A DNA stretch of 64,000 nucleotides from Pseudanabaena yagii GIHE-NHR1 (lineage in GTDB: Bacteria; Cyanobacteriota; Cyanobacteriia; Pseudanabaenales; Pseudanabaenaceae). The notes beneath the pieces are model-generated. The model did no database searches. It was not told where the DNA came from and saw only the letters and a list, made by a program, of their open reading frames with translations. Shown here piece by piece: positions 19,120-28,433 of this stretch. A program made the position numbers and the translations under genes. The stretch covers positions 64,501-128,500 of the forward strand of contig NZ_JAAVJL010000002.1 of assembly GCF_012863495.1 (NCBI RefSeq), given 5' to 3'. Numbering within the stretch: position 1 is the first letter of the stretch; every line of letters begins with the position of its first letter.

Positions 19120-21618
19120 TTAGCTATGCAAAAATCTTGCTATTTCCCCCGCATTTCCAGATGAGCGCAAGAGTTTAGGTAAACAGTAAACGATCGCCAC
19201 AATTGCAGGAGAGACAATCGGCAAAAGCAACCCACCTGAAATATAAATCTCGATACTCGCTAAGGTATATAGGCTAAGGGTTATAGTCATTACCAGATAA
19301 ACCTGCCGATGCGATCGCGGCTGCCAAAAGCTGACGAGAATCGTCCCAGACGCTAGAAATAAAATCATCATCCACACATCGGGAATGGGAACTACATAGC
19401 GATCGCGTAGAAAATGATGGATTGCATAGGTTTGTACTTCTCCACCTGTGTAGCTTTCCCTCTGCTTAGTTGATGGTGATTGCTGGAGCCAATAACGAAT
19501 TGCTGATGGCTGAGCGAAGGAGTCCTCCCCCTGCTTAAATACTCCCGCTTCGGAATAGTTAGCGGAAATGAGAATGATTTGTGAGTCGGAGATTTTGGGA
19601 GGCTCCTGTAATAATTGCCATGCAGGGATCGTTTGGTAAATGCGATCGGGGGGAATCGAGAAATCGACAATTGGATGGAACCATGCTTGACCAAATTTAT
19701 CTTGAGCAAAATCTGTGATCGGCCGTATTTGCGCTTTAGGATCAAGCAAACTGCGGAAAGTCTTATTCTGCAATCGTAAGGTATCGGATATTTGCGTAAA
19801 GAGGCTGTCGTTTTGATTTAATGGCGATCGCCAATTTTGCGATGATCTCAGTCGCTGAAGACCTGCCAATAGATAGGAAAAGGGCAATTTAGGCACATCA
19901 GCTTGCACTAGGGGCAAATACTGCACCGACATATGAATATGACCATCGATGCTGCCATTTTTACTAGCAATTTCGGGCAAAGTCTCTAGCCAATTCCCTT
20001 CGCTATAGACAGAAGCCAACACAAACCAAGTTCCATTTTTGCTGTTTGTTTGTCCATTTACAGCATTTTGAATCGCCTGTCCTAAAATGCGATCGCTAGT
20101 GTGATCGCTTTGTCCACCATCTTTGCCATCCTTGCGATTACGATGGGAGCGATCGAGTAAATAGTCCATACCGATAATCTGAGCATTTTGGCTAGCTAGG
20201 CGATCGACTAATTGAGCGAGATAATTTCTATCCATGGGATGCGGATCAGCGATCGCCGCTTTTTGTAAGGACGCTTCATCAATTTGTACTAAAAGGACGG
20301 GAGGCGATTCCTGAGGAATGCGTTGTGTCTGTTGGCGATAGATCGCCTGTAGCCAAACGCGCCGATCAAGCATCCATTCTTGAAAGGAGGGAATAAGGCT
20401 CATTGCCAGCAAAGTACTAAGGGCGATCGCTTGTAATGGCGTTGGTAAAACTCTCTTTATAAAGGCACTGAGGCTCTTAGGAGGGATTTTAAATAAAGGT
20501 GCGTCAGGATGGCGAAATAGTGAGGGAATCAGATAAACCGAAGGAAAGGTTAAACGTTCTTCTTGTAAATAGCGACAGGCGGCAAACATGGATGTATGAG
20601 CATCTTTATGTTGGGCGAGATTTTGGAGAAACTGGACTAAAAAGCTCTGGGCAGCCTGATTATGGATGGGTTCACGCATGGCGATCGCTTGTGGTATGCC
20701 GACTTTAGAGACTAGCCATGTAGCGATCGCAGTGCCATTGCAGGAGTTGAAAATCGCAATTTGTAATCCTCGTTCTTTGGCTTGCAATAGATAGGGATCT
20801 AAATCGCTCATGGTCAGCGAACTATTGGGTGCAACCAGTAACTTCCCTCCTGTTAAATTAGTTTGGTCGCTATGTCCTGCAAAAAAGAGAATATCCCAGC
20901 CCTGCGGATCAGCGATCGCATTACAGATCTTCTGCTTTTGATTGAGGCGATCTGATGGTGCAGCATCCCAACAAATCGTCTGGATTTCCGCTAATGCCGA
21001 GAGAATCTGCATTGCTTCACGATCATTTTGCAAATCTAAACCTGTCTCATCACCAAAAATTGCTAGCACCCGAGGACGGCGACGCGATTGCGGCGGCGAA
21101 ATTTCGGTGCTTGAGTAAATTGCTCTAGCAATGCGTACAGTATCTAAAGGGACAAATTCATCCTGTAGTTTCCATGCTTCCCAAGGTAGGCACAGCAAAT
21201 CTTCGGAACAAGTAATCAGTAAATCAATATGGATGCTCTCTAAATCCGATGCTTTAGATTGAGTAGATACGAGACGGGATGAACGCTTCACCTCTTCCCA
21301 TAGTTCATAAAGCTCTGGACTTCGCAACCAAAAGTTCAACTCCCGAATTAACTTCTCCTCGGCTTCACGCAGCTTCTCATACCAATCAACATTCGAGAGC
21401 GAAAAACTACCACTTCCCTGCACTCTTCCCCGTAAAGAGTTCTCCATGGTTACATGACGATAGTAGTTGAGATAGGCATTCTGCCATTCACTATAGCTAT
21501 TAGCCAGTTTTTCAGGATAGGCGATCACTACTACAGGTAAGCGCTGATTTTTTCCCCATTTCAGCAGAAATCGGCATTGGCTTTCGATCTTCTCAACTTC
21601 TAGATAGTAAGTCGGCAT
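19120..21618 (-). CDS. CHAT-CHASE2 membrane protease-like protein
   Basis: 832 aa. Residues 1-120 are a helical N-terminal region. A CHAT (caspase-like) domain spans about 125-375, with the expected dyad in place: His249 in FFAGHS and Cys293 in FNSCNGT. After a membrane helix near 393-410, a CHASE2 sensor domain (VLLVQIDEASL, IIGMDYLLDR) occupies about 415-720. Three or so membrane helices end the protein. The protease is predicted on the cytoplasmic side, the sensor outside. Its ATG directly follows the TAA of the DUF1822 gene (TAAATG), so the two are translated together. The substrate is unknown. Confidence 0.85.
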   Translation of the reverse strand: MPTYYLEVEKIESQCRFLLKWGKNQRLPVVVIAYPEKLANSYSEWQNAYLNYYRHVTMENSLRGRVQGSGSFSLSNVDWYEKLREAEEKLIRELNFWLRSPELYELWEEVKRSSRLVSTQSKASDLESIHIDLLITCSEDLLCLPWEAWKLQDEFVPLDTVRIARAIYSSTEISPPQSRRRPRVLAIFGDETGLDLQNDREAMQILSALAEIQTICWDAAPSDRLNQKQKICNAIADPQGWDILFFAGHSDQTNLTGGKLLVAPNSSLTMSDLDPYLLQAKERGLQIAIFNSCNGTAIATWLVSKVGIPQAIAMREPIHNQAAQSFLVQFLQNLAQHKDAHTSMFAACRYLQEERLTFPSVYLIPSLFRHPDAPLFKIPPKSLSAFIKRVLPTPLQAIALSTLLAMSLIPSFQEWMLDRRVWLQAIYRQQTQRIPQESPPVLLVQIDEASLQKAAIADPHPMDRNYLAQLVDRLASQNAQIIGMDYLLDRSHRNRKDGKDGGQSDHTSDRILGQAIQNAVNGQTNSKNGTWFVLASVYSEGNWLETLPEIASKNGSIDGHIHMSVQYLPLVQADVPKLPFSYLLAGLQRLRSSQNWRSPLNQNDSLFTQISDTLRLQNKTFRSLLDPKAQIRPITDFAQDKFGQAWFHPIVDFSIPPDRIYQTIPAWQLLQEPPKISDSQIILISANYSEAGVFKQGEDSFAQPSAIRYWLQQSPSTKQRESYTGGEVQTYAIHHFLRDRYVVPIPDVWMMILFLASGTILVSFWQPRSHRQVYLVMTITLSLYTLASIEIYISGGLLLPIVSPAIVAIVYCLPKLLRSSGNAGEIARFLHS

Positions 21619-22779
21619 TTAAAGCGCATTTGGATGAAATGCAAAGGCTGGTAAGGTTAACATAACACCACTGGGCAAAGAAATCGATACCGAAAATGTT
21701 TCAGTGCGATCGCCAGTGACGCAGGCATAGAGATAGAGATCTTGACTTGTCTTGTCTAACTGCCGATCAATCAACACATTCTGTTGATCGCGAACCCGCA
21801 TTCTCACCCCATAGGGAATCTCGCCGATCACTTGGCAACCAAGGACGAGTAGTAATGACCATTCAGGATTTGCTTCAAGATTTGTGAAGTAATTACCATC
21901 AGCCCACACGGTTGCATAGAGGCGTAAGTGGCGATCGCCTAATTGAAAATCTTGATAGGCAGCCTTAGCGGAAGGGGGAACCTGCACATTCAAATGGGTC
22001 AATTCACTAATTATGGTTTCTAACTCCATTTCCGAAGAACGTAACCCTAAAGAACGCATTCCTAATCCATAACTAGGTTGCCAAGTCGGTAACAGATGCC
22101 AAGCTAAGTTTTGGGCGATGTCATCCAATTGCTCTTGCAACCATAGTCCTGTATTCAGGATTAGCTCCGTGATATTAACGGATGATTCCGTAACCGTCTC
22201 TAGTGGCAATGCTTTGATCGGTTCTAAATTTTGGAGATACAACAGCAATCGCTCAGGTTCATCATCGAATAGAGATAGCGGCACTTGGTAAGTATTCTCA
22301 AGGCGATCGCCTTTTAGTTCAGCAACTAGATCCGCAAGATGTTTGACTAAGTGCAAATGGCGACTAAAGCCTAAAATTAGAGCCTGTGCAATCTCTTCAT
22401 AAATTTCGACAATAACGATAAAAGTATTGCTCGAATTATGATTATTCTCACCCTTTGAACTTTGTGGTTGCAAAATATTGGCAGGTATTTCCACCATGTC
22501 CCCCGATGATGGTGTTATTCCTAAAATATAAAGCGTAAAGCCATTCACCTCTAGATAATGAAGATTTCCTTGTCGATTAGTGATTTCTTCAGAATCGCGA
22601 ACAGAATCAAGATTTGGTGAGCGCTCATGTAACCATTCACATATCGTCAAATAGGCGATCGCATCTAGATAAGTCTGCCATTGGTTATCAGCCTTTTGGG
22701 ATAAACTGATCGCTTGCTGCATAATTTCATCGGATAAAGCGATCGCATCAATAGGTATCGTTTCAAATTCACTAAGCAT
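21619..22779 (-). CDS. DUF1822 family protein
   Basis: About 386 aa from the ATG at 22779, which has a strong site (GGGGGAAAG); in-frame ATGs upstream at 22818 and 22815 lack one. The pattern matches cyanobacterial DUF1822 proteins: NLAWHLLPTWQPSYGLGMRS, a mid-length beta-rich domain ending in SLPSGVMLTLPAFAF. Soluble, no signal peptide. DUF1822 genes are commonly found directly upstream of CHAT-CHASE2 genes in cyanobacteria, as here. Function unknown; it may control or be a target of the protease. Confidence 0.75.
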   Translation of the reverse strand: MLSEFETIPIDAIALSDEIMQQAISLSQKADNQWQTYLDAIAYLTICEWLHERSPNLDSVRDSEEITNRQGNLHYLEVNGFTLYILGITPSSGDMVEIPANILQPQSSKGENNHNSSNTFIVIVEIYEEIAQALILGFSRHLHLVKHLADLVAELKGDRLENTYQVPLSLFDDEPERLLLYLQNLEPIKALPLETVTESSVNITELILNTGLWLQEQLDDIAQNLAWHLLPTWQPSYGLGMRSLGLRSSEMELETIISELTHLNVQVPPSAKAAYQDFQLGDRHLRLYATVWADGNYFTNLEANPEWSLLLVLGCQVIGEIPYGVRMRVRDQQNVLIDRQLDKTSQDLYLYACVTGDRTETFSVSISLPSGVMLTLPAFAFHPNAL

Positions 22780-22889
22780 TGTCTTTCCCCCAGTATTGAG
22801 TAAATTGAGTGTCATCATTATTTTGATTATCTCTGTTAATTCGTTGTCTATTCATAGCGCTAGTTCTCTGTAAGTTATGCAAAGGGTAG

Positions 22890-24308
22890 TTAACATTGAT
22901 GGACTTTCTGTAAATACTGACAAAGCTTCATGGCAAAACGACTGCGGAGAGGAATCCCCTTGCTCTTAATACTTTCAGCCTCGGCACGTTCCATTTCTTC
23001 AGCTACTAGTTCTTCCAGAATAACTTCTAACTTTTGATCTAACTGATCTAATTTGGTAGGGTCGGTATAGAACTTAACTAATTCCATCACCTGCTCGCGT
23101 AAATTTCCTAAAATCTCTCGCCGAATATCCGCCCGCAACTCCTTTAATTTTAGCAAGCGTGTCACCTGATATTGAGCCTCTAAACCAACCGCAGTCGCAA
23201 TTTCTGACATGGTTTGTCCATGACAATGGAATAAACTTAATCCCGTTAGAAAATTTTGATTATTTTCAGGCGATCGCTGCTGGATTTTGCTAGAGCGGAT
23301 GTCAATAACTTTAGCGATCGCTTGCTCTAGACTTTGCTCAAACTGTTGACGATAAGCATTTAAGAAAGTAAACGCATCATTTTCTTCTTCAGATTGGGCA
23401 AATAAACGTTCAGGTTTAATCGTTAAATTCGGCTGATCTAAGGAAACTTGTGTTGGTTTACCACCCCTAGCCTGAATCCGATATTGACGGAGCTTGCTTG
23501 CCATTTCCTGCAACCTATACAAAGTATTAGCTGGGGCTAAATATTCACGATGGTTCTCTAGATATTCGCTTATCCTCTGTAATTGTTCAGTAGTTGGTGG
23601 AGGGCATTGCCCCTTACTTCCATTTGATCGCGTATTTAATCGCGTATCTAATCGAGACTGTAACCGATCTAATCGATAGACTGCATGGTAGGCTTCCAAT
23701 AAAATTTTTGATTGTTGAATCGAATATTGAGCAGTTTGATAGAACTCTGTGTAAATGCGCTCTAATTGCTTTGGACTTGTATCATTGAGAATCGCCCAAT
23801 CACTGACTAGATAAACGCCATGCTCTAGTAAGAAAGCATTTAATTCTCGATTTTGCTTAACTTTGCGATGCGTCCAAGTTGCGAGATTACTAAGTTCAGG
23901 ATCAAAACCATCGAGAATTTCACGAGCAACAGAGATGAATGTACTTTGGTTTGCTTGGCGATCGCGTTGACCGACAATCACATCGTTCAACACAAAAACT
24001 AATAAATCGTTATGCTTAAATCCATGCTCAGTACCAAACTGATTGGCGATTTGATAGCAGGTTTGCTCAACTTGATTAGAAATAAAGCACCGCAAGCATA
24101 GTTCGGCATTTTCGCGCTCATGGCGATCGCTACTTTGCCGCGATCGCCACAACTGTTTCTGCACTTGCGAGTCCGTTAAATCAGCATCACCATCATCTAT
24201 GGCTGGAAATTGTGCCAACAAAAATTCTCTAGCCTCAATGCTAGTTTCACGGATACATAGCCCTGTCGCCTTTAACTTTACAAATTGCCAATAATGGCTT
24301 GCTCTCAT
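22890..24308 (-). CDS. HTH protein, sigma-factor-like, of the DUF1822/CHAT-CHASE2 unit
   Basis: 472 aa. The central part is helical with Q- and N-rich linkers. Near residues 355-395, HCHGQTMSEIATAVGLEAQY then QVTRLLKLKELRADIR form a clear helix-turn-helix, the pattern of cyanobacterial proteins annotated as sigma-70-like. It precedes DUF1822 by 110 nt on the same strand and probably heads the three-gene unit. It may be a transcription factor for the unit; sigma activity is inference. Confidence 0.65.
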   Translation of the reverse strand: MRASHYWQFVKLKATGLCIRETSIEAREFLLAQFPAIDDGDADLTDSQVQKQLWRSRQSSDRHERENAELCLRCFISNQVEQTCYQIANQFGTEHGFKHNDLLVFVLNDVIVGQRDRQANQSTFISVAREILDGFDPELSNLATWTHRKVKQNRELNAFLLEHGVYLVSDWAILNDTSPKQLERIYTEFYQTAQYSIQQSKILLEAYHAVYRLDRLQSRLDTRLNTRSNGSKGQCPPPTTEQLQRISEYLENHREYLAPANTLYRLQEMASKLRQYRIQARGGKPTQVSLDQPNLTIKPERLFAQSEEENDAFTFLNAYRQQFEQSLEQAIAKVIDIRSSKIQQRSPENNQNFLTGLSLFHCHGQTMSEIATAVGLEAQYQVTRLLKLKELRADIRREILGNLREQVMELVKFYTDPTKLDQLDQKLEVILEELVAEEMERAEAESIKSKGIPLRSRFAMKLCQYLQKVHQC

Positions 24309-24364
24309 AACGATTTATGTCCCTATTTCAGTCTATTCCTATTACTTCTCAAGGACTTTGACCT

Positions 24365-24418
24365 ATGCAAAAGTTAAGGATGAGTGACGCTTCACTTCGC
24401 CCATCCTTACTTTTGCAT
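24365..24418. repeat. Palindromic repeat between divergent genes
   Basis: The 18-base arm ATGCAAAAGTTAAGGATG pairs with 24402-24418, one base bulged, around a 19-base loop. It lies in the 181-bp gap between the divergent HTH gene and the STAND gene and may contain regulatory sites or be a dispersed repeat. No clear promoter boxes were picked out. Confidence 0.6.
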
Positions 24419-24489
24419 TTGCAAGTATTTTACTCAATCTTTTGTTACACTGCTCTCATCTTTGTTCATGCCCTGTCTCCCCATTATTG

Positions 24490-26097
24490 ATGTCCAGCAC
24501 ACTGAAAGCTTCAAAACAAGGACTTGAAATAGTCGATCGCGCGAGGCGGCGACGGGGTTGGACTAAGACTCGGACATTAGCATGGTGGCAAGGCGCACAT
24601 ACTTCACAGGCGACCCTCAGACGATTCTGGCGCAGTATTGCCATTGATCGCGATGCCTTTGCTGCCATTTGTTTGACTGTGGGAATAAGCGATTGGCAGG
24701 CGATCGCCGAAAATACTTTCTTAGCAAATGAGAATATCCTCTCGGCAAAACAAACGCATTCTCTCAGTCAGCAAGATTGGAGTCAATCTCCTGATCTGAT
24801 TGATTTTTACGGACGTGAAACGGAATTAGCATTACTGGAAACTTGGTTGATAGGCGATCGCTGTAAAGTCATATCAATTTTGGGAATTGGTGGTATTGGG
24901 AAAACCTCCTTAGCTGTCGCTTGTGCCGATCGCTTGCAAGATAAATTTGACTATTTAATCTGGCGATCGCTACAATCCATGCCTACGCCCATTGAATTTT
25001 TGCAGGATTTACTGCAATTCTTTGATAGCGAGCATCAATCAGTAAAAATTGATAGCTTACAACAGGGAATTAATCTCCTTCTCAATTATTGCCAGAAATA
25101 TCATTGCTTGTTGATCATTGATGGCTTAGAGGCAATATTCCTGAGTAGTGAGGGGAAAGTAAAGCCACAAATAGGCTTCTATCAGCAAGGCTATGAGGGC
25201 TATGGAGAAATAATACATAGGTTAATAAGCGATCGCCATCAGAGTTGTTTGTTAGTAACTAGTCGTGAAAAAGCCGCCGAAGTTGCTATGTTTGAGAACG
25301 AATCTGGCTCTTTACAAAATCTAGTACTGCGCGGTTTAGAACTTCCAGAAGTCACTGAGTTATTTGAGGCAAAGGGTTGTCAAGGTAGTGAGAGAGAATT
25401 GCAAGAAATCACATCTCTCTACGGAGGCAATCCCCTTGCTCTAAAAATCATTGCGACTATGATTAGCGAGGTATTTAGAAACAATGTGAGAGCCTTTTTA
25501 CAGGAAAATACGATCGTCATTGGCGATCGCTTAAAGTCTTTGCTAAAACAGCAAACAGATCGCCTATCTGAATTAGAAAAAGAAATTCTCTACTGGTTAA
25601 TGCTTGAATCTAGCCCAATGAGCCTATCAAGGTTACGCAGCAATTTACTAATACCTCCAACTTTTTCGCAGATTTTGGACATTCTGTCTGCGCTGGAAAG
25701 GCGATCGCTAATTGAGAAAATTGTTGACGAGGTTGAGGTCTGTTTTACGCTTCAGCCCTTTTTGATGAAATATCTACAAGAGGAACTTGCGGAGCAAATT
25801 CTAGATGAGTTTTGTGAAGCGATCGCAGATCAGGATATTGACTGTTTAAGGCTATTTCGCACTTGTAGATTAGTAAGTGATCATCAAACTCGCCTACTGC
25901 TACGCCTCAAAAATGAGATCTTCCGAACCTATCGCAGTGAGAAGAAAATTCAATTGATTTTCGATTTCTTCGTTCCTCAGTTAGAGCATAAGCCAGATCT
26001 GGATATTGGCTATTTGGGTAGCAATTTTCTTGCCTTGATTGAGGCTTTTGGGTTGGAGCGCGATCGCTACAATTGGCAGAATATTTGCCTAAGGTGA
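24490..26097 (+). CDS. STAND NTPase lacking a sensor domain
   Basis: 535 aa from the ATG at 24490; an upstream TTG (24442) would add 16 residues and is less likely. Residues 1-75 match the HTH-like N-terminus of the protein at 11226 (TLRRFWRSI). The NTPase has P-loop LGIGGIGKTS (131-140), Walker B CLLIIDG, a sensor SCLLVTSRE and GNPLALK. A winged-helix segment follows. The protein stops (NWQNICLR) exactly where the homologue enters its linker to WD40 repeats. The sensor is therefore missing: either it was lost, or a separate partner supplies it. It is divergent from the HTH/DUF1822/CHAT-CHASE2 unit and may be linked to it. Confidence 0.82.
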   Translation: MSSTLKASKQGLEIVDRARRRRGWTKTRTLAWWQGAHTSQATLRRFWRSIAIDRDAFAAICLTVGISDWQAIAENTFLANENILSAKQTHSLSQQDWSQSPDLIDFYGRETELALLETWLIGDRCKVISILGIGGIGKTSLAVACADRLQDKFDYLIWRSLQSMPTPIEFLQDLLQFFDSEHQSVKIDSLQQGINLLLNYCQKYHCLLIIDGLEAIFLSSEGKVKPQIGFYQQGYEGYGEIIHRLISDRHQSCLLVTSREKAAEVAMFENESGSLQNLVLRGLELPEVTELFEAKGCQGSERELQEITSLYGGNPLALKIIATMISEVFRNNVRAFLQENTIVIGDRLKSLLKQQTDRLSELEKEILYWLMLESSPMSLSRLRSNLLIPPTFSQILDILSALERRSLIEKIVDEVEVCFTLQPFLMKYLQEELAEQILDEFCEAIADQDIDCLRLFRTCRLVSDHQTRLLLRLKNEIFRTYRSEKKIQLIFDFFVPQLEHKPDLDIGYLGSNFLALIEAFGLERDRYNWQNICLR

Positions 26098-26098
26098 T

Positions 26099-26839
26099 TT
26101 AGCACCAACTAATTTCACCTCCTTTTATGGGAGCTTCTGCAAAATAACCATTCATCGTCGCATAGCCAATCAGTTTGTAATTGTTGACTGTTAAATACTC
26201 ATAGATCTTACTTGAGCTAGGGTTAGTCAAGTCAAAGCCATGCATTTCGATCACAATTAGTTTAGGTCGATAGATATTAAGGTCTAGAGATGTCAAGACC
26301 TCATAATCATGTCCTTCTACATCAATATTGAGTAAATCAAAATTTGATGGCACTTTGCAATCATCTAAAATACTGTTCAAAGATGTTGTTTTAACAACCC
26401 TCTGCTCTTTGATCTTTCTACTTTTCATCCATTCACTGACATGTTCTACATCAAGTGATGAGACTAAGGAATCTTCAAAATCTGTGAAGATAACTTCCTG
26501 TTCTTTGTCTGAGATGACTGCACAAATGCTGCGATCGCGCTTTCTTAGTTTTTGATGTTGCTTGATTAGTTCAGGACAAGCATCGATAGTGATTCCTGTC
26601 CATCCCTTTTTATAAAGTGAAAAGGTATTAGAATAATATTGAGGATGGTTGCAGCCAACATCAACATAAAACCCAGATTCACCTAACAAATGTTCAATTA
26701 TGCGATCTTCTCCTGTTTGAGAGTAACTAGTTATTTTGAAAGGATCATAGATTTTACGATTGACTTCGGCATAGAGATAGCGAATAGCATTTAATGTTCC
26801 AAATTGACGAAATAGAGTTTTGATTTTGGCAAATTTCAT
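26099..26839 (-). CDS. FkbM-family methyltransferase
   Basis: 246 aa. The Rossmann-like core shows YVDVGCNHPQYYSNT (SAM-binding loop), GWTGITIDACPELIKQH, and the FkbM signature DLLNIDVEGHDYEVL. FkbM enzymes methylate hydroxyls on sugars or polyketides; in cyanobacteria they often serve polysaccharide synthesis. No sugar gene is nearby, so the substrate stays open. It ends 1 nt after the convergent STAND gene. Confidence 0.85.
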   Translation of the reverse strand: MKFAKIKTLFRQFGTLNAIRYLYAEVNRKIYDPFKITSYSQTGEDRIIEHLLGESGFYVDVGCNHPQYYSNTFSLYKKGWTGITIDACPELIKQHQKLRKRDRSICAVISDKEQEVIFTDFEDSLVSSLDVEHVSEWMKSRKIKEQRVVKTTSLNSILDDCKVPSNFDLLNIDVEGHDYEVLTSLDLNIYRPKLIVIEMHGFDLTNPSSSKIYEYLTVNNYKLIGYATMNGYFAEAPIKGGEISWC

Positions 26840-26977
26840 TAGAGTTATTTCAACTATGAGTTAGCCAGTTAATTTAGATAAAAGCTAAAAATTAGAACAA
26901 CTTTTGCTTTTAGGATGCTTAACTTGCTATTGGGTAACTCTACTTAGTTCTATCAACTAATTAGCTATGCAAAAAAT

Positions 26978-28411
26978 CTATTCTTCCTCTAGTTTCAGTT
27001 TTTGTCTTTCTACAAAGTCTTGAATTTCTTCAATTAACCATTGTTTTTCTTCTTCTGAAAGAAATGAGGCAAAGCGAATATTACGACGTTTAATAGTCAG
27101 ATTGCAAACCATAATTGGGGAACCTCGTCTTATAGATAGCAATGTATTTTTGAGATTTACTTGTAATATTTTCCCAATTTTTCCTATAACTCTTGTATTT
27201 TGAACCATCCAACCGAATATCTCGCGCCTAAATAAAATAGAGGTTGCATCAATTTCTATATATATCTTGGATACACAGGCTATTAAGAACAAAAAAATTA
27301 TCCATATGTTTATAAATACAAAAACTGCAAGAAAAGCTAGCCCACCAAGAGAGATCCCATTAATGATAGAGGCAAAATCAATAGTTTGGAAAACTATCCA
27401 TAAATAGAAAAATAGGAAAACATTCCAAATTATTGGGATAGACAGAAAAAAATAACTGTAATTACTGCGTAGAAAAATTTGTGGAATTGAAATAACTAGT
27501 TTGTTACTAATCTCTTTTATAACGATCTTGCTCGTTGCAGGACGAGCTTTTCTTTGGTTATTGTAACTCGTATAAGTTTTTTCTCCTCGTAAAATGGCTA
27601 ATGCTTCCTCTGCCGATCTAAACCTTTCCTCGATCGCAGGCTCAATCATTCTATCTAACCAAGTCTCGAAATGTTTGCCTAGTTTTCCTTCCTTAACTTG
27701 CGATCGCCAATCAATCTTTAGTTTCTTTTGTGGTAGTTCGGATGGATGCTGATGCGTTAACAGGAAAATTAATGTTGCTCCAAGTCCATATAGATCGGTA
27801 CTAAGTTTTGCTTGACCTCGAAACTGTTCAGGAGCCATGTAGCCATATGTACCAACAATCGTACTACCACCTGTAAGTGAGTTATGGTAGGTATCTTGCA
27901 CTGCACCAAAATCAACTAGAAAAATTTTTTCTTTATCTTGAAAATCAAGATCTCGATTGTAAATAACATTTTGAGGTTTAATATCTCTATGAATTACAGG
28001 AGGGATAATCTGCTGAAGATAGATTAGAATCTCCAAAAATCTCACAGCAATTTGCTTTACTTCTAGTTCGTTAGGATTCCATCCATTTTCAATAAGGTTA
28101 GCAAGATTCTCTCCTTTAGCTAACTGCTGGACTATATAAAAAATACGTTGTCTTGGTCTATCAATTTGAAAATAGCTAATATATTTAGGAATAGAAACAT
28201 GAGACAACTGAGCTAACACTTTAGCTTCTCTCTCAAAAAGTTCAATCATTTTAAAATTTTCAACTTTCTTTAAAGTAATAGCTTTAATAGCAACCGTTTG
28301 ATTTACTTGAATATTTTCAGCAAGATAGGTAGCAGCAATCCCACCTTGTCCAAGAAATTTTGTAATACGATATTCATTAACTATATCTCCAATATTATGA
28401 ATTAATTTCAT
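26978..28411 (-). CDS. Ser/Thr protein kinase with membrane-anchored PH-like C-terminus
   Basis: 477 aa. The kinase spans about 15-275 with GQGGIAATY, VAIKAI, HRDIKPQNV, LVDFGAVQDT and GYMAPEQFRG, so all catalytic residues are present. Residues 315-385 contain two membrane helices. The C-terminal ~100 residues form a beta-rich cytoplasmic domain (YIEIDATSILFRREIFGW) that recalls bacterial PH-like domains. It lies 22 nt after the ankyrin kinase in the same direction and its catalytic domain is closely similar, suggesting duplication. Confidence 0.85.
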   Translation of the reverse strand: MKLIHNIGDIVNEYRITKFLGQGGIAATYLAENIQVNQTVAIKAITLKKVENFKMIELFEREAKVLAQLSHVSIPKYISYFQIDRPRQRIFYIVQQLAKGENLANLIENGWNPNELEVKQIAVRFLEILIYLQQIIPPVIHRDIKPQNVIYNRDLDFQDKEKIFLVDFGAVQDTYHNSLTGGSTIVGTYGYMAPEQFRGQAKLSTDLYGLGATLIFLLTHQHPSELPQKKLKIDWRSQVKEGKLGKHFETWLDRMIEPAIEERFRSAEEALAILRGEKTYTSYNNQRKARPATSKIVIKEISNKLVISIPQIFLRSNYSYFFLSIPIIWNVFLFFYLWIVFQTIDFASIINGISLGGLAFLAVFVFINIWIIFLFLIACVSKIYIEIDATSILFRREIFGWMVQNTRVIGKIGKILQVNLKNTLLSIRRGSPIMVCNLTIKRRNIRFASFLSEEEKQWLIEEIQDFVERQKLKLEEE

Positions 28412-28433
28412 TCAGTGTCATCTAGTAAATTGA

